A stretch of DNA of 16,198 bases, from NCBI GenBank assembly GCA_003554945.1, contig PWHN01000118.1:1-16198 (forward strand), read 5' to 3'. The translations under genes were made by a program, and so were the position numbers. The notes beneath the pieces are model-generated. The model was not told the origin of the DNA. It made no database searches and worked only from the letters and a program-made list of their open reading frames with translations. Source of the DNA: a bacterium. Its GTDB lineage: Bacteria > T1Sed10-126. How positions within the stretch are numbered: the stretch's first letter is position 1; each line of letters opens with the position of its first letter. Shown piece after piece: positions 7,970-14,814 of this stretch.

Positions 7970-8338
7970 ATGATTCCTGATTGGATAAAGGTCTGGTTTT
8001 GGGAAAATTGGCGCAAAATTCTGGCGGGGACAGCTGCTTTTTTGTTGCTCGGCTACGGCCTCTATTTCATCAGGGCTGAGCTTGCTCAACGCCAGGAGCG
8101 CATTGAGGCCATGCGTGCCGTCAAAGTTCATGAATGGCGTCCGGACCCGGAAACTGTGGCCGACGTTTTTGATACGGAGTCACCCCTTCTTCCGCCACGT
8201 ATTCGTGTCCAAACCCCTCTGGAACGTGAACTTGAGCCCATTGAGCACCCGGGCCCCGACGTTAGAAAAGATGAGTATAAATTACCCGAATATGAGTTGC
8301 AGGAGTCTCCTTCGCTGCTTGGGGTTTCTGTTCAGTAA
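7970..8338 (+). CDS. Small single-pass membrane protein, unknown function
   Basis: 122 residues. A Trp-rich N-terminus (WIKVWFWENW) leads into one membrane segment (about 17-34, ILAGTAAFLLLGYGLYFI), then a charged stretch (35-60) and a Pro/Glu-rich tail (76-118) that is probably disordered. ATG 7970 is used; AGGAGG (7951-7956) lies 13 bases upstream inside the end of smc. GTG 7943 would precede that site. The gene is 2 bases from smc and 2 bases from the next gene, so it is co-transcribed with both. No known domain recognised. The position between SMC and a membrane sensor makes a membrane-linked accessory role possible but unproven. The short stop-to-start gaps and the clear helix argue that it is real. 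Confidence 0.75.
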   Translation: MIPDWIKVWFWENWRKILAGTAAFLLLGYGLYFIRAELAQRQERIEAMRAVKVHEWRPDPETVADVFDTESPLLPPRIRVQTPLERELEPIEHPGPDVRKDEYKLPEYELQESPSLLGVSVQ

Positions 8339-8340
8339 AT

Positions 8341-10623
8341 ATGAATATAAAGAGTATAGCAGAGTATCTGTTTACACTTGTCCTGATCGCTGCCTGCTTT
8401 GCTCTCGGTTATTTTCTTCCCGGTGACTTGTGGCTCTACTGGCGCCGCGCCGTAATTCTCGTTCTGCTGCTTCTCGCCGGATATTTGCTTCCCTCGCTTA
8501 ACATTCTTGTAATTGCCTTTTTCGCTCTGGTTTCCGATGCATTCTTCATCGAGGGTCCTATAAATGCGCTTGATTTGCTTGTCTGGGCCGCCTTCGTTTT
8601 GGTTCCGCTTTTTGGAGAACGTCTGGGTCGCTCGCGCGAGGAGAGTCAGAATAAAAAAAACAAAAATTCAGAGCTGCGAAAATCCGAAATAAAAAAATCT
8701 ATGGACAGCTCTTTTTTGCCCGGTCGTTCGGCTGGAAATCTGGATGAGGTGGTAGACAAGACCCGCAACCTGCTGCTTGATCGTTTCAAAAGGGCGGCTG
8801 GTGAGCTTAATCTGGCCAATTTAATTTATTATCACGTTCGTTCTAAAAAAGCCACTCTTGGTTATACTCTTAATCGACACGGAGATATTAACCGTGACTG
8901 CAGCTTTACCCCTGATATCGGTCAGAGCGTTGGTTGGGTGCTCAGACATGAAAAATCGCTCAGTCTCCAGGGACAGAGCCTGGACTGGCGTAACCTCCAG
9001 TATCACACTAAGCCGGTCTCCCTTCAGCAGGTGGAGTTTTACCCGGTTTCATTTCAGGACGAGTTAATCGGTGTACTTGTTCTTGAATGGATTGATCCCC
9101 AACTCCCTGATGAGGGTCAGGTTAAAGAATTTGTGGGCGAAGTTAAAAAAATGTTCGGCCTCGATTATTCAGTGCGCGACCTGGTTCGCAGTCAGCAGAA
9201 GTTGAAGTTGCTGGAAAAACTTTATACTGTAAATCCGCTTGCTGCGGAAGATTTCTCTCAGACTGTGAACCGTGCCCTGGAATATGTCCGCAATCATTTG
9301 CCCGCGGATAATGTAACTTTTTTTCGACCGGACGATGAACTGGCTGAAATTTCACCGCCGGCTCGCCGCAAGATATACGAAAGCTGCCGCCAGTGGATAT
9401 TAAACAGTGGAGAAATTTTAAGAATTGATGATGTCCGACGCGAGAGTCTCTCCGGCGGACGGCTCGATAAATTTGGTCAGGCTGAATTGATTTCATTTTT
9501 AGGGGGCGCGATTGAGCCGCCGGGAGAAGATTGCTACGGCTTAATTTTTCTTGATGCCTCTGAACCTGATTATTTTAGCCGTAGTGATGAAAAAATCTTC
9601 AAACTCCTGCTCAATTATCTTGAAGATCTGCTTGAAGTTGCAAACGAGGTCCGCCTGGCCCGGGAGGATCGTTCACGTTTGTTGCGCTGGGTAGAGGAAA
9701 TCGGAGGGCTTCGTTTTAAGCCGGAACTGCAAAATCCCGCCTGCGACGTAATTGACTTGATACAGGAGTACTTCTCACCCGGCGCCTCCGCCCTCTATCA
9801 CCGGAATAAGTCCTATTTTAAACTTGTTTATGCTAAAGGAACCGAAAATCTTGCCCAAAAAACTGATGTTGATGCCTCAATAGTTAATAGGGTCGCTGGA
9901 ACTAAAAAAGATATTCTGACAATTCCTGATGCAACTAAATTCAAAGGTTTTGAGCCGCCCATGGACAGCCGTTCTATGGCTGTCTTACCTATTTTTGGTG
10001 AAAAAAATCGGCTGGAGATGTTTCTTTGCCTCTTTTTTTCAGATAAAAAGTATCTCGATTCATCTGATTTTGATGTTTTTAAACGAACTGCCGGTTTGAT
10101 CAATCGCTGGCTCCGCTTGAGCTGGTATGCTGCTAATCAGCAGTTGGCGGCCGAAAAGGATACTCTGACTAATTATTTGAATTACAAAGCCTGGCGCCGC
10201 CGGGTTGCCGAAAAATTGCAGAAGGGGCCTGAAAAGGTTGTGTTCTGGGAGCTAGAGGTTCCCGGACTTGAAATGGTAGGGAGGGAGTGCGGGCGTAAAA
10301 AAGCGGTTAACTGGCTCCGCAGTATTGCTCGTCTATTAGAAGATGAGTTGCCTCGCTCTCTGGTCTGTAGACCTTATGGGGGGGCCTTTTATGGTTTCCA
10401 GGTGGAACCGGGGGATGAAATATCTGAGCGGCTGCATGAGGCTAAAAATATTATCAACGATTGGTCTTTCCCGACCGGTCGCTGGCCCCACGAGATTTTC
10501 TGTCAGCTTGAATCTCTTTCTCCCCCGTTTCCCAAAGTTGAGAAAATCATCGATTCTTTGCATTATTCACGGATGAAAAAAGAAAAACGAAAATCTACCG
10601 GCGATTCTGACGAAAAGGCCTGA
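8341..10623 (+). CDS. Membrane receptor with three GAF-like domains and a degenerate GGDEF domain
   Basis: 760 residues. Four membrane segments (about 9-26, 36-51, 53-70, 76-92), a Lys-rich linker (about 95-125), three GAF-like alpha/beta sensor domains (about 130-275, 290-440, 450-595), then a GGDEF-fold domain (about 600-750). The latter is recognised from its entry motif DTLTNYLN (607-614; family D-x-LT-x-L-x-N), the ELE strand (637-639; normally DLD) and RPYGGAF (677-683). The active-site GGDEF is therefore reduced to GGAF, the metal Asp is Glu, and the RxxD inhibitory site is absent (RSLV). Cyclic di-GMP synthesis is not expected. The architecture recalls receptors such as PelD (membrane, GAF, degenerate GGDEF), but the I-site that PelD uses for binding is missing. 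The start is ATG 8341, 2 bases after the previous stop, with only a weak Shine-Dalgarno. GAF ligands unknown; GAF boundaries are approximate. Confidence 0.82.
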   Translation: MNIKSIAEYLFTLVLIAACFALGYFLPGDLWLYWRRAVILVLLLLAGYLLPSLNILVIAFFALVSDAFFIEGPINALDLLVWAAFVLVPLFGERLGRSREESQNKKNKNSELRKSEIKKSMDSSFLPGRSAGNLDEVVDKTRNLLLDRFKRAAGELNLANLIYYHVRSKKATLGYTLNRHGDINRDCSFTPDIGQSVGWVLRHEKSLSLQGQSLDWRNLQYHTKPVSLQQVEFYPVSFQDELIGVLVLEWIDPQLPDEGQVKEFVGEVKKMFGLDYSVRDLVRSQQKLKLLEKLYTVNPLAAEDFSQTVNRALEYVRNHLPADNVTFFRPDDELAEISPPARRKIYESCRQWILNSGEILRIDDVRRESLSGGRLDKFGQAELISFLGGAIEPPGEDCYGLIFLDASEPDYFSRSDEKIFKLLLNYLEDLLEVANEVRLAREDRSRLLRWVEEIGGLRFKPELQNPACDVIDLIQEYFSPGASALYHRNKSYFKLVYAKGTENLAQKTDVDASIVNRVAGTKKDILTIPDATKFKGFEPPMDSRSMAVLPIFGEKNRLEMFLCLFFSDKKYLDSSDFDVFKRTAGLINRWLRLSWYAANQQLAAEKDTLTNYLNYKAWRRRVAEKLQKGPEKVVFWELEVPGLEMVGRECGRKKAVNWLRSIARLLEDELPRSLVCRPYGGAFYGFQVEPGDEISERLHEAKNIINDWSFPTGRWPHEIFCQLESLSPPFPKVEKIIDSLHYSRMKKEKRKSTGDSDEKA

Positions 10624-10939
10624 TGCTCAAACTAAATGTTGTCACCTGGTTTGACAAATTGGCTTCTGTTTAAACCATGCTCGAACTGGACGTCATTCCG
10701 GCCTCCGAGCCGGAAAACACCAGCTTAAAGCTCAAAGCCAAAAGCTGAAAGCTAATTCAAATTCATTAAGTGCGTATAAGCTTGTTCATGTTCTTGAACT
10801 TGATCTTGAATTTGACGTCATCCCGGTTGCCGCACCGCGGTAATTTTTTTGATTGTAGGAAGTAATACGATGTATGCCGGAAGAACGAATATGAACAATA
10901 GCATGCGTGCATATCGTTTTTTTATCAGGGGGTTTTATC
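10624..10939. other. Spacer between the SMC run and the envelope cluster
   Basis: 316 bases without a gene. It contains repeat copy B (10689-10769) and a further TGACGTCATCCCGG half-hairpin near 10813-10826. Repeated TTCAAG/CTTGAA phrases (about 10786-10811) match the flank of copy A. The last 80 bases are unique and end in AGGGGG, the ribosome site of the next gene. I could not find a convincing promoter: TTGACA at 10651 has no matching -10, and TACGAT at 10866 lacks a properly spaced -35. No terminator hairpin with a U-run is visible after the GAF/GGDEF gene. Confidence 0.65.
10689..10769 (-). repeat. Composite dispersed repeat, copy B (inverted relative to copy A)
   Basis: The reverse complement of this 81-base stretch matches 2656-2736 at 78 of 81 positions by direct comparison. 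It contains the hairpin ATTCCGGC/GCCGGAA (10695-10715, loop CTCCGA) and the four AGCTTTN-type heptamers (one reads GGCTTTG). Similarity continues more loosely to about 10826, with a 12-base insertion and a 6-base deletion relative to copy A, ending in a second TGACGTCA-type half-site. Both copies lie between genes. Confidence 0.8.
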
Positions 10940-11914
10940 ATGAAGAGTCTTAAGTATGGTCTTATGTTGATACTAATTGGAATTTTGTTGACCTTTTCCG
11001 CTACTTACGTGCGGGCGCAGTATGATGAAGTGTTAATTAATCGGCGAGTTAATGAAGTTTTTTTTGACTCACTTAATGAGGAACAGCGGATAAAAGTGGT
11101 AAAGGATCGCGAGTATGTCGAGGATTACAGCCCTCGTGAACTGGGGGCTAAGTATCGCTGGGGCTATATACCGGCCGATCGTGAGCCCCCGGCCGCCCTG
11201 GCAGAATGGTGGGAGGGGCTTGGTGACCGGCAGCGTGACCGCCTTCGCCTCTCCTGGTTTCGTCAAAACAGCAACCGTATTGATGTCGACCAGGCCGCCC
11301 GTCTGCTGAATTTGACTGGAAGGTTAAACCAGATACACCGCGAGGTTCTTCGCCAGTGGGAACAACGTCCCGCTGAACTGGAGGAAGTTAAGTTTGATTT
11401 TGAGCCTGAACCGGAAGAAGATCCACCCCCACCAGCGGAAACTGAAGTTCTGGAGGAAGAAGAGCCTGAAGAACCAGAAGAGCCTGAAAAACCCGAGGGA
11501 CCTGAAGAGCCTGAAGAACCCGAAAAACCTGAAGAACCCGAAAAACCTGAAGAACCCGAAGAGCCTGAAGAACCCGAAGAACCAGAAGAACCCGAGGAAC
11601 CTGAAGTGGATGTCCCCGCGGACCCGGATCCCCTTGATGAACCAGTTGTCGATGAACCGCCCGAAGACCGGCGTTTTTACTGGAGTGCCGACGGTGAAAT
11701 CCGGATTATTGAGACCCTGCGGCCGGAAGAGCCGGAGGAAGACCCCCGGGTTCCTGATCTTGATGACCCGCCGCCGGCTGTAGAAGATGTTCCGGCGGAT
11801 CCTGCCCATCGCGACCCTCTTTATGTTGATCCGGAGTGGGACCTGGAAGAACGGCCGGTTGAACCCGAACGGGAAATTGAAATCCCGCCGCCCCCGATTC
11901 GTCGTCCGGAATAA
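10940..11914 (+). CDS. Secreted acidic Pro/Glu-rich protein
   Basis: 324 residues. A clear Sec signal peptide (MKSLKYG, hydrophobic 8-20, likely cut after the VRA-Q region near 25-27). Then a helical domain (about 30-145) with two related copies of a 28-residue motif (FFDSLNEEQR at 41-50 and WWEGLGDRQR at 90-99). An acidic/proline tail follows, containing 15 PEx tripeptides (176-220; mostly PEE, three PEK, one PEG), and the protein ends with PPPP and RRPE. No Cys lipobox, so soluble or envelope-associated. ATG 10940 is preceded by AGGGGG with a 7-base gap. The longer reading from GTG 10907 would place residues ahead of the signal and lacks a ribosome site. Family not recognised. The shared PEE tract links it to the anchored protein at 12656. 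Confidence 0.85.
   Translation: MKSLKYGLMLILIGILLTFSATYVRAQYDEVLINRRVNEVFFDSLNEEQRIKVVKDREYVEDYSPRELGAKYRWGYIPADREPPAALAEWWEGLGDRQRDRLRLSWFRQNSNRIDVDQAARLLNLTGRLNQIHREVLRQWEQRPAELEEVKFDFEPEPEEDPPPPAETEVLEEEEPEEPEEPEKPEGPEEPEEPEKPEEPEKPEEPEEPEEPEEPEEPEEPEVDVPADPDPLDEPVVDEPPEDRRFYWSADGEIRIIETLRPEEPEEDPRVPDLDDPPPAVEDVPADPAHRDPLYVDPEWDLEERPVEPEREIEIPPPPIRRPE
11465..11599 (+). repeat. PEx tripeptide-coding tract (15 units)
   Basis: Nine-base units coding Pro-Glu-X, mostly Pro-Glu-Glu, inside the secreted protein gene at 10940. Codons vary (CCT, CCA, CCC; GAA, GAG), with a local 18-base tandem near 11519-11554 coding PEKPEE twice. Fifteen full units, then PEV ends the run. Confidence 0.85.
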
Positions 11915-11971
11915 GTTTGCTAAAATTGGTGTGATGCATTATCATTTATACTGAGCTGCTTCCTCGAGAAG

Positions 11972-11993
11972 CTCTTCCTGCTTAACGGAAGAG
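11972..11993. other. Stem-loop in the 143-base gap before the TPR gene
   Basis: Perfect 7-base arms CTCTTCC (11972-11978) and GGAAGAG (11987-11993) with an 8-base loop. A second weaker pairing (GAAG/CTTC) overlaps it just upstream. No U-run follows, so it is not a classical terminator; it may protect mRNA ends or adjust expression between the flanking genes. A TATACT hexamer at 11947-11952 could be a -10 box, but the nearest -35-like TTGGTG is only 15 bases away, so I do not call a promoter. Confidence 0.3.
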
Positions 11994-12014
11994 AATTTGG
12001 GGAAGAGGGGATAG

Positions 12015-12071
12015 ATGAGTAATTATATGCATTCTTCTGCTAGTCGGGTGAAAAATCGTGAAAACAATTGA
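12015..12071 (+). CDS. Possible 18-codon leader ORF overlapping the TPR gene start
   Basis: ATG 12015 follows AGGGG (12006-12010) by 4 bases, a better ribosome site than the downstream gene has. The 18-residue frame (MSNYMHSSASRVKNRENN) ends at TGA 12069-12071, inside the first codons of the TPR gene that starts at GTG 12058. A ribosome finishing here could restart at the nearby GTG. No attenuator-type codon run is visible. It may be chance. Confidence 0.25.
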   Translation: MSNYMHSSASRVKNRENN

Positions 12072-12663
12072 GGCAGTTGAGTGGCTTTATCACAAGGGAA
12101 GTCAGTTTCTTGAAAAAAACGATACCGAATCAGCACGTACCCGTTTTCAGCGAATGTTGGAAATGACCCGTGACTCCACCTGGGTGGAAAGGGCTAATGC
12201 TGGTCTGGCTCGAGTTTATCTTGCCGAACAAAATTACTTCTGGGCTTATGATCACGTTCGTCGTGCTTTGAAGCGCAGTCCCAATAATCCCGAGTATCAC
12301 TACCTTAAAGGACGGATTCATCTTGCCCGTCAGGAGTGGGACGAGGCGGCCAGCGAAGCTCTTAAAGCTGTTGAGGAGGATCTTGAAAACAGTCGCTACT
12401 ACCATTTGCTTGGCGCCGCCACCTATCATTGTGAAAGTTATCGCTCCGCCCAACGATTTCTAAAGTGGGCAATTGAATGTGATCCTGAAAACCCTGAACC
12501 ACGCTTTGAACTGGCTCAAATTGAAATTAACGAGGGTAATTATCAAAGCGCCCTCTCGCTTCTAAAAGATTCGCTTGAACTGACCGAAAACAAACAGAAA
12601 GTTCGTGATGCAATCCGTTCCATTCAAGAAAACTGGAAATTAAAGGGTGTAAACCATGGATAA
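12058..12663 (+). CDS. Cytoplasmic TPR-repeat protein
   Basis: 201 residues made almost wholly of about five tetratricopeptide repeats (roughly 8-41, 45-78, 79-112, 113-146, 147-180). Typical TPR positions are visible, such as GLARVYLAEQNYFWAYDHV, YLKGRIHLARQEWDEAA, ALKAVE and FELAQIEINEGNYQSAL. TPRs are protein-protein docking surfaces and carry no enzymatic function. No signal peptide or membrane helix, so cytoplasmic. Start is GTG 12058 with GGGTG 7 bases upstream; no earlier in-frame start looks better. Its 3' end overlaps the next gene by 8 bases, so the two products are made together and may interact, since both carry TPRs. Partner unknown. Confidence 0.85.
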   Translation: MKTIEAVEWLYHKGSQFLEKNDTESARTRFQRMLEMTRDSTWVERANAGLARVYLAEQNYFWAYDHVRRALKRSPNNPEYHYLKGRIHLARQEWDEAASEALKAVEEDLENSRYYHLLGAATYHCESYRSAQRFLKWAIECDPENPEPRFELAQIEINEGNYQSALSLLKDSLELTENKQKVRDAIRSIQENWKLKGVNHG

Positions 12664-13846
12664 TCGCTCTAAGTTGCTATTTCTTTTTTTAATAATTGCC
12701 CTGCTGGCTGGTGGCTATTATCATCGCGAGACTGTCCTCGATCTGGTTGGCCTGGGCGAAGAGGAACCGGAACCGACAGAAGAGGTCGTCGATATGGAAG
12801 AACCCGATGAACCCGATGAACCAGAACCGGACGATCCCTCCGACGCAGTTGATACTATACTTGTTGCCCCCGAAGGGGGACCCGTTTTTGAACCTGAGGA
12901 ACTGACCGTTGAAATCGGTGATACTATCGCCTTTGAGTGGCTCGGCGGCGGTCACAATATCACGGTTCTCAACCAGCCCGCCGATGCCGACTGGCCAGGT
13001 GTTTCGCAGACACATGACACCGGCTATATCCATGTTTACACTTTTAATATAGCCGGCTACTATGAATTTCAGTCGGATCCCTACGCAGCTGAGGACATGA
13101 GTGGGTTAATAACAGTTGAAGACCCCGGTGATCCAGAAGAACCCGATGAACCGGAGGAACCAGAAGAGCCTGAGGAGCCGGAAGAACCTGAGGAGCCGGA
13201 AGAGCCTGAGGAACCAGAAGAACCGGAGGAACCAGAAGAGCCTGAAGAACCGGAGGAACCAGAAGAGCCTGAAGAACCCGAGGAACCAGAGGAACCTGAG
13301 GAGCCGGAAGAACCGGAGGAACCTGAAGAGCCTGAGGAGCCGGAAGAACCAGATGAACCGGAAGAACCGGAGGAACCAGAGGAGCCGGAAGAACCGGAAG
13401 AGCCTGAGGAGCCTGAAGACCCTGAGGAACCCGAAGAGCCCGAGGAACCCGAAGAACCAGAAGAACCAGAAAAACCCGATGAAGTGGATGAGGAGCTGTT
13501 GCCCGAAGATTCTGGCGAAAGACGCGGTTATACTGAGCCGGGGAGGTTTCCGATAGCTCATCCCCCAAAAGAATTCAAGCAGGCGCGTGATCATTTTCAG
13601 GCGGGAGATTATGAACAGGCGCGTGAAAAACTGGAGGAACTGGTTGAGTTATATCCGCGTTCGGCCAACGTTAATTTTATGCTTGGTGTGATTCATTTTG
13701 ATAGTGGTGATTTTGACCAGGCACGTCCTTTCTTTGAGGCCGGAGCCGAGCAGGATCATGACCCGCAGATCCGGGCCTGGAGCCGCCAGTATTATCAGCG
13801 AATTGACCGGGTAGAAGAAGAAATGGAAGAAGAGGCTGAAGAGTAG
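12656..13846 (+). CDS. Membrane-anchored cupredoxin-fold protein lacking copper ligands, with PEE(39) spacer and C-terminal TPRs
   Basis: 396 residues: N-terminal anchor (about 6-22, LLFLFLIIALLAGGYY; no lipobox Cys), acidic linker, a plastocyanin/halocyanin-like domain (about 68-155), a 117-residue run of 39 Pro-Glu-Glu-type tripeptides (160-276), and two TPR units (about 305-385). The cupredoxin aligns without gaps to the usual pattern: GGGHNI keeps one ligand (His100) and Met148 is kept. The Cys position is Ser140 and the second His is Tyr143 (SDPYAAEDM for the family's C-x-P-H-x4-M). A type 1 copper site is therefore unlikely. Most of the protein should face outside. ATG 12656 has AAAGGGTG 6 bases upstream. 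It overlaps the TPR gene before and sits 11 bases ahead of the reductase gene. Probably a scaffold or binding protein, not an electron carrier. Confidence 0.87.
   Translation: MDNRSKLLFLFLIIALLAGGYYHRETVLDLVGLGEEEPEPTEEVVDMEEPDEPDEPEPDDPSDAVDTILVAPEGGPVFEPEELTVEIGDTIAFEWLGGGHNITVLNQPADADWPGVSQTHDTGYIHVYTFNIAGYYEFQSDPYAAEDMSGLITVEDPGDPEEPDEPEEPEEPEEPEEPEEPEEPEEPEEPEEPEEPEEPEEPEEPEEPEEPEEPEEPEEPEEPEEPEEPEEPDEPEEPEEPEEPEEPEEPEEPEDPEEPEEPEEPEEPEEPEKPDEVDEELLPEDSGERRGYTEPGRFPIAHPPKEFKQARDHFQAGDYEQAREKLEELVELYPRSANVNFMLGVIHFDSGDFDQARPFFEAGAEQDHDPQIRAWSRQYYQRIDRVEEEMEEEAEE
13133..13483 (+). repeat. 39-unit Pro-Glu-Glu coding repeat
   Basis: 39 in-register nine-base units: 34 encode PEE, three PDE (units 2, 25, 39), one PED (32), one PEK (38). 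All four Pro codons and both Glu codons are used, so DNA identity is mixed while the peptide is nearly invariant. Units 11-13 and 14-16 (13223-13249 and 13250-13276) are an exact 27-base tandem duplication, showing recent slippage or unequal exchange. Confidence 0.92.
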
Positions 13847-13857
13847 TTTCGACCGGT

Positions 13858-14811
13858 ATGTCCACCTCTTTTATTACCGGCATAAACGGTTTTGCCGGTA
13901 GTTTTCTGGCCCGCCATCTTCTCGAAGAAGGGAAACGGGTTAGTGGGCTGGTAAAACCCGGCTCAAGTTTGAAATCTTTGGTAGACATCCAGGACCGGCT
14001 TCAACTTCGTGAGGCTGATATTCGTGATACTCAGTCAATTCAGAAGGTTATTGAAGAGTTAAAACCGTCCCGAGTCTATCATCTTGCTGCTTTTAGCAAT
14101 CCCGCCGCCTCAACGGAAAATTTCCGTTTAACTCTGGAAACCAACATCTTCGGCCAGCAAAATATTCTCTCTGCCTTGCGGGACTGTCGCTGCTCGACAA
14201 AAATCCTTGTGGTTGGTTCGGCTCTGGAATATTCTCTTGAAAACGCCGACCTGCCACTTACCGAAGAGTCCGCTTTGGCTCCGGTGAATACTTATGAGCT
14301 TAGTAAAATCGCTCAGGACCTGATGGGTTACCAGTTTTATCGTCAACATGAGCTGCCCGTTGTTCGTGTCCGTCCCTTTAACCACAGCGGACCCGGCCGT
14401 CCCGCGGCTTATGTGCTCTCTTCTTTTGCCCGCCAGCTTGCAGAAATTGAAGCGTCCAAACAGGAGCCGATTCTGCGCACCGGAGACCTTGACCTCCACC
14501 GTGATTTTACCGACGTCCGTGACGTTGTCCGGGGCTACCGGCTCCTTATTGAAAAGGGCCGGCCCGGCGAAGTTTACAACCTCTGCAGCGGTCAGGACTA
14601 CTTGCTGCGCGACCTGCTTGACCATCTGCTTGATCTAACTGAAGTAGAAGTAGAAGTTTTATCGCCGGCGGAGAACGATCCTGAACTGAAAAGCATTTTC
14701 GGCGATAATAAAAAAATCAAATCAATCACCGGCTGGACCCCTTCAATACCAATTGAAAAAACCCTCGAGGATCTCCTCAACTACTGGCGCCACCAGATAA
14801 ATAAAAATTAA
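13858..14811 (+). CDS. rmd: NAD(P)-dependent sugar-nucleotide reductase, GDP-6-deoxy-D-mannose reductase type
   Basis: Extended short-chain dehydrogenase of nucleotide-sugar metabolism. Family enzymes reduce GDP-4-keto-6-deoxy-D-mannose (made by Gmd from GDP-mannose) to GDP-D-rhamnose. 317 residues: Rossmann motif GINGFAG (8-14), Ser at VVGS (121), catalytic Tyr146-x3-Lys150 in YELSK, and RPFNHSGPGR (172-181) with the RDFTDVRDVVRGY stretch that is typical of Rmd and its GDP-mannose dehydratase relatives. No Gmd gene is in the window. ATG 13858 is 11 bases after the preceding stop with a weak ribosome site, so translation is probably coupled. A related 4,6-dehydratase or 4-epimerase is possible; the FNH-x-GPG form favours Rmd. 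It follows envelope-protein genes, which suits surface glycan synthesis. Confidence 0.82.
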   Translation: MSTSFITGINGFAGSFLARHLLEEGKRVSGLVKPGSSLKSLVDIQDRLQLREADIRDTQSIQKVIEELKPSRVYHLAAFSNPAASTENFRLTLETNIFGQQNILSALRDCRCSTKILVVGSALEYSLENADLPLTEESALAPVNTYELSKIAQDLMGYQFYRQHELPVVRVRPFNHSGPGRPAAYVLSSFARQLAEIEASKQEPILRTGDLDLHRDFTDVRDVVRGYRLLIEKGRPGEVYNLCSGQDYLLRDLLDHLLDLTEVEVEVLSPAENDPELKSIFGDNKKIKSITGWTPSIPIEKTLEDLLNYWRHQINKN

Positions 14812-14814
14812 AAC

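Noticed and set aside
10141-10600. Active diguanylate cyclase
   Set aside because: GGDEF is reduced to GGAF, the metal-binding Asp is replaced and the RxxD site is absent.
10651-10679. Promoter from the perfect TTGACA at 10651
   Set aside because: At 17 bases downstream the sequence is ACCATG, with no acceptable -10 within 15-19 bases.
11324-11809. 161-codon minus-strand frame opposite the first PEx tract
   Set aside because: Same artefact of a stop-free repeat; composition is FFGFFRLF-like and it lies within a clear secreted-protein gene.
12860-13125. Functional blue-copper protein (plastocyanin/halocyanin)
   Set aside because: The fold is convincing but the Cys and one His ligand are replaced by Ser and Tyr.
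13044-13594. Long minus-strand frames (174 and 162 codons) opposite the PEE tract
   Set aside because: Glu/Pro codons read backwards give Leu/Phe/Arg/Gly-rich low-complexity sequence without stops; no ribosome site or conserved motif, and the plus-strand gene fully explains the region.
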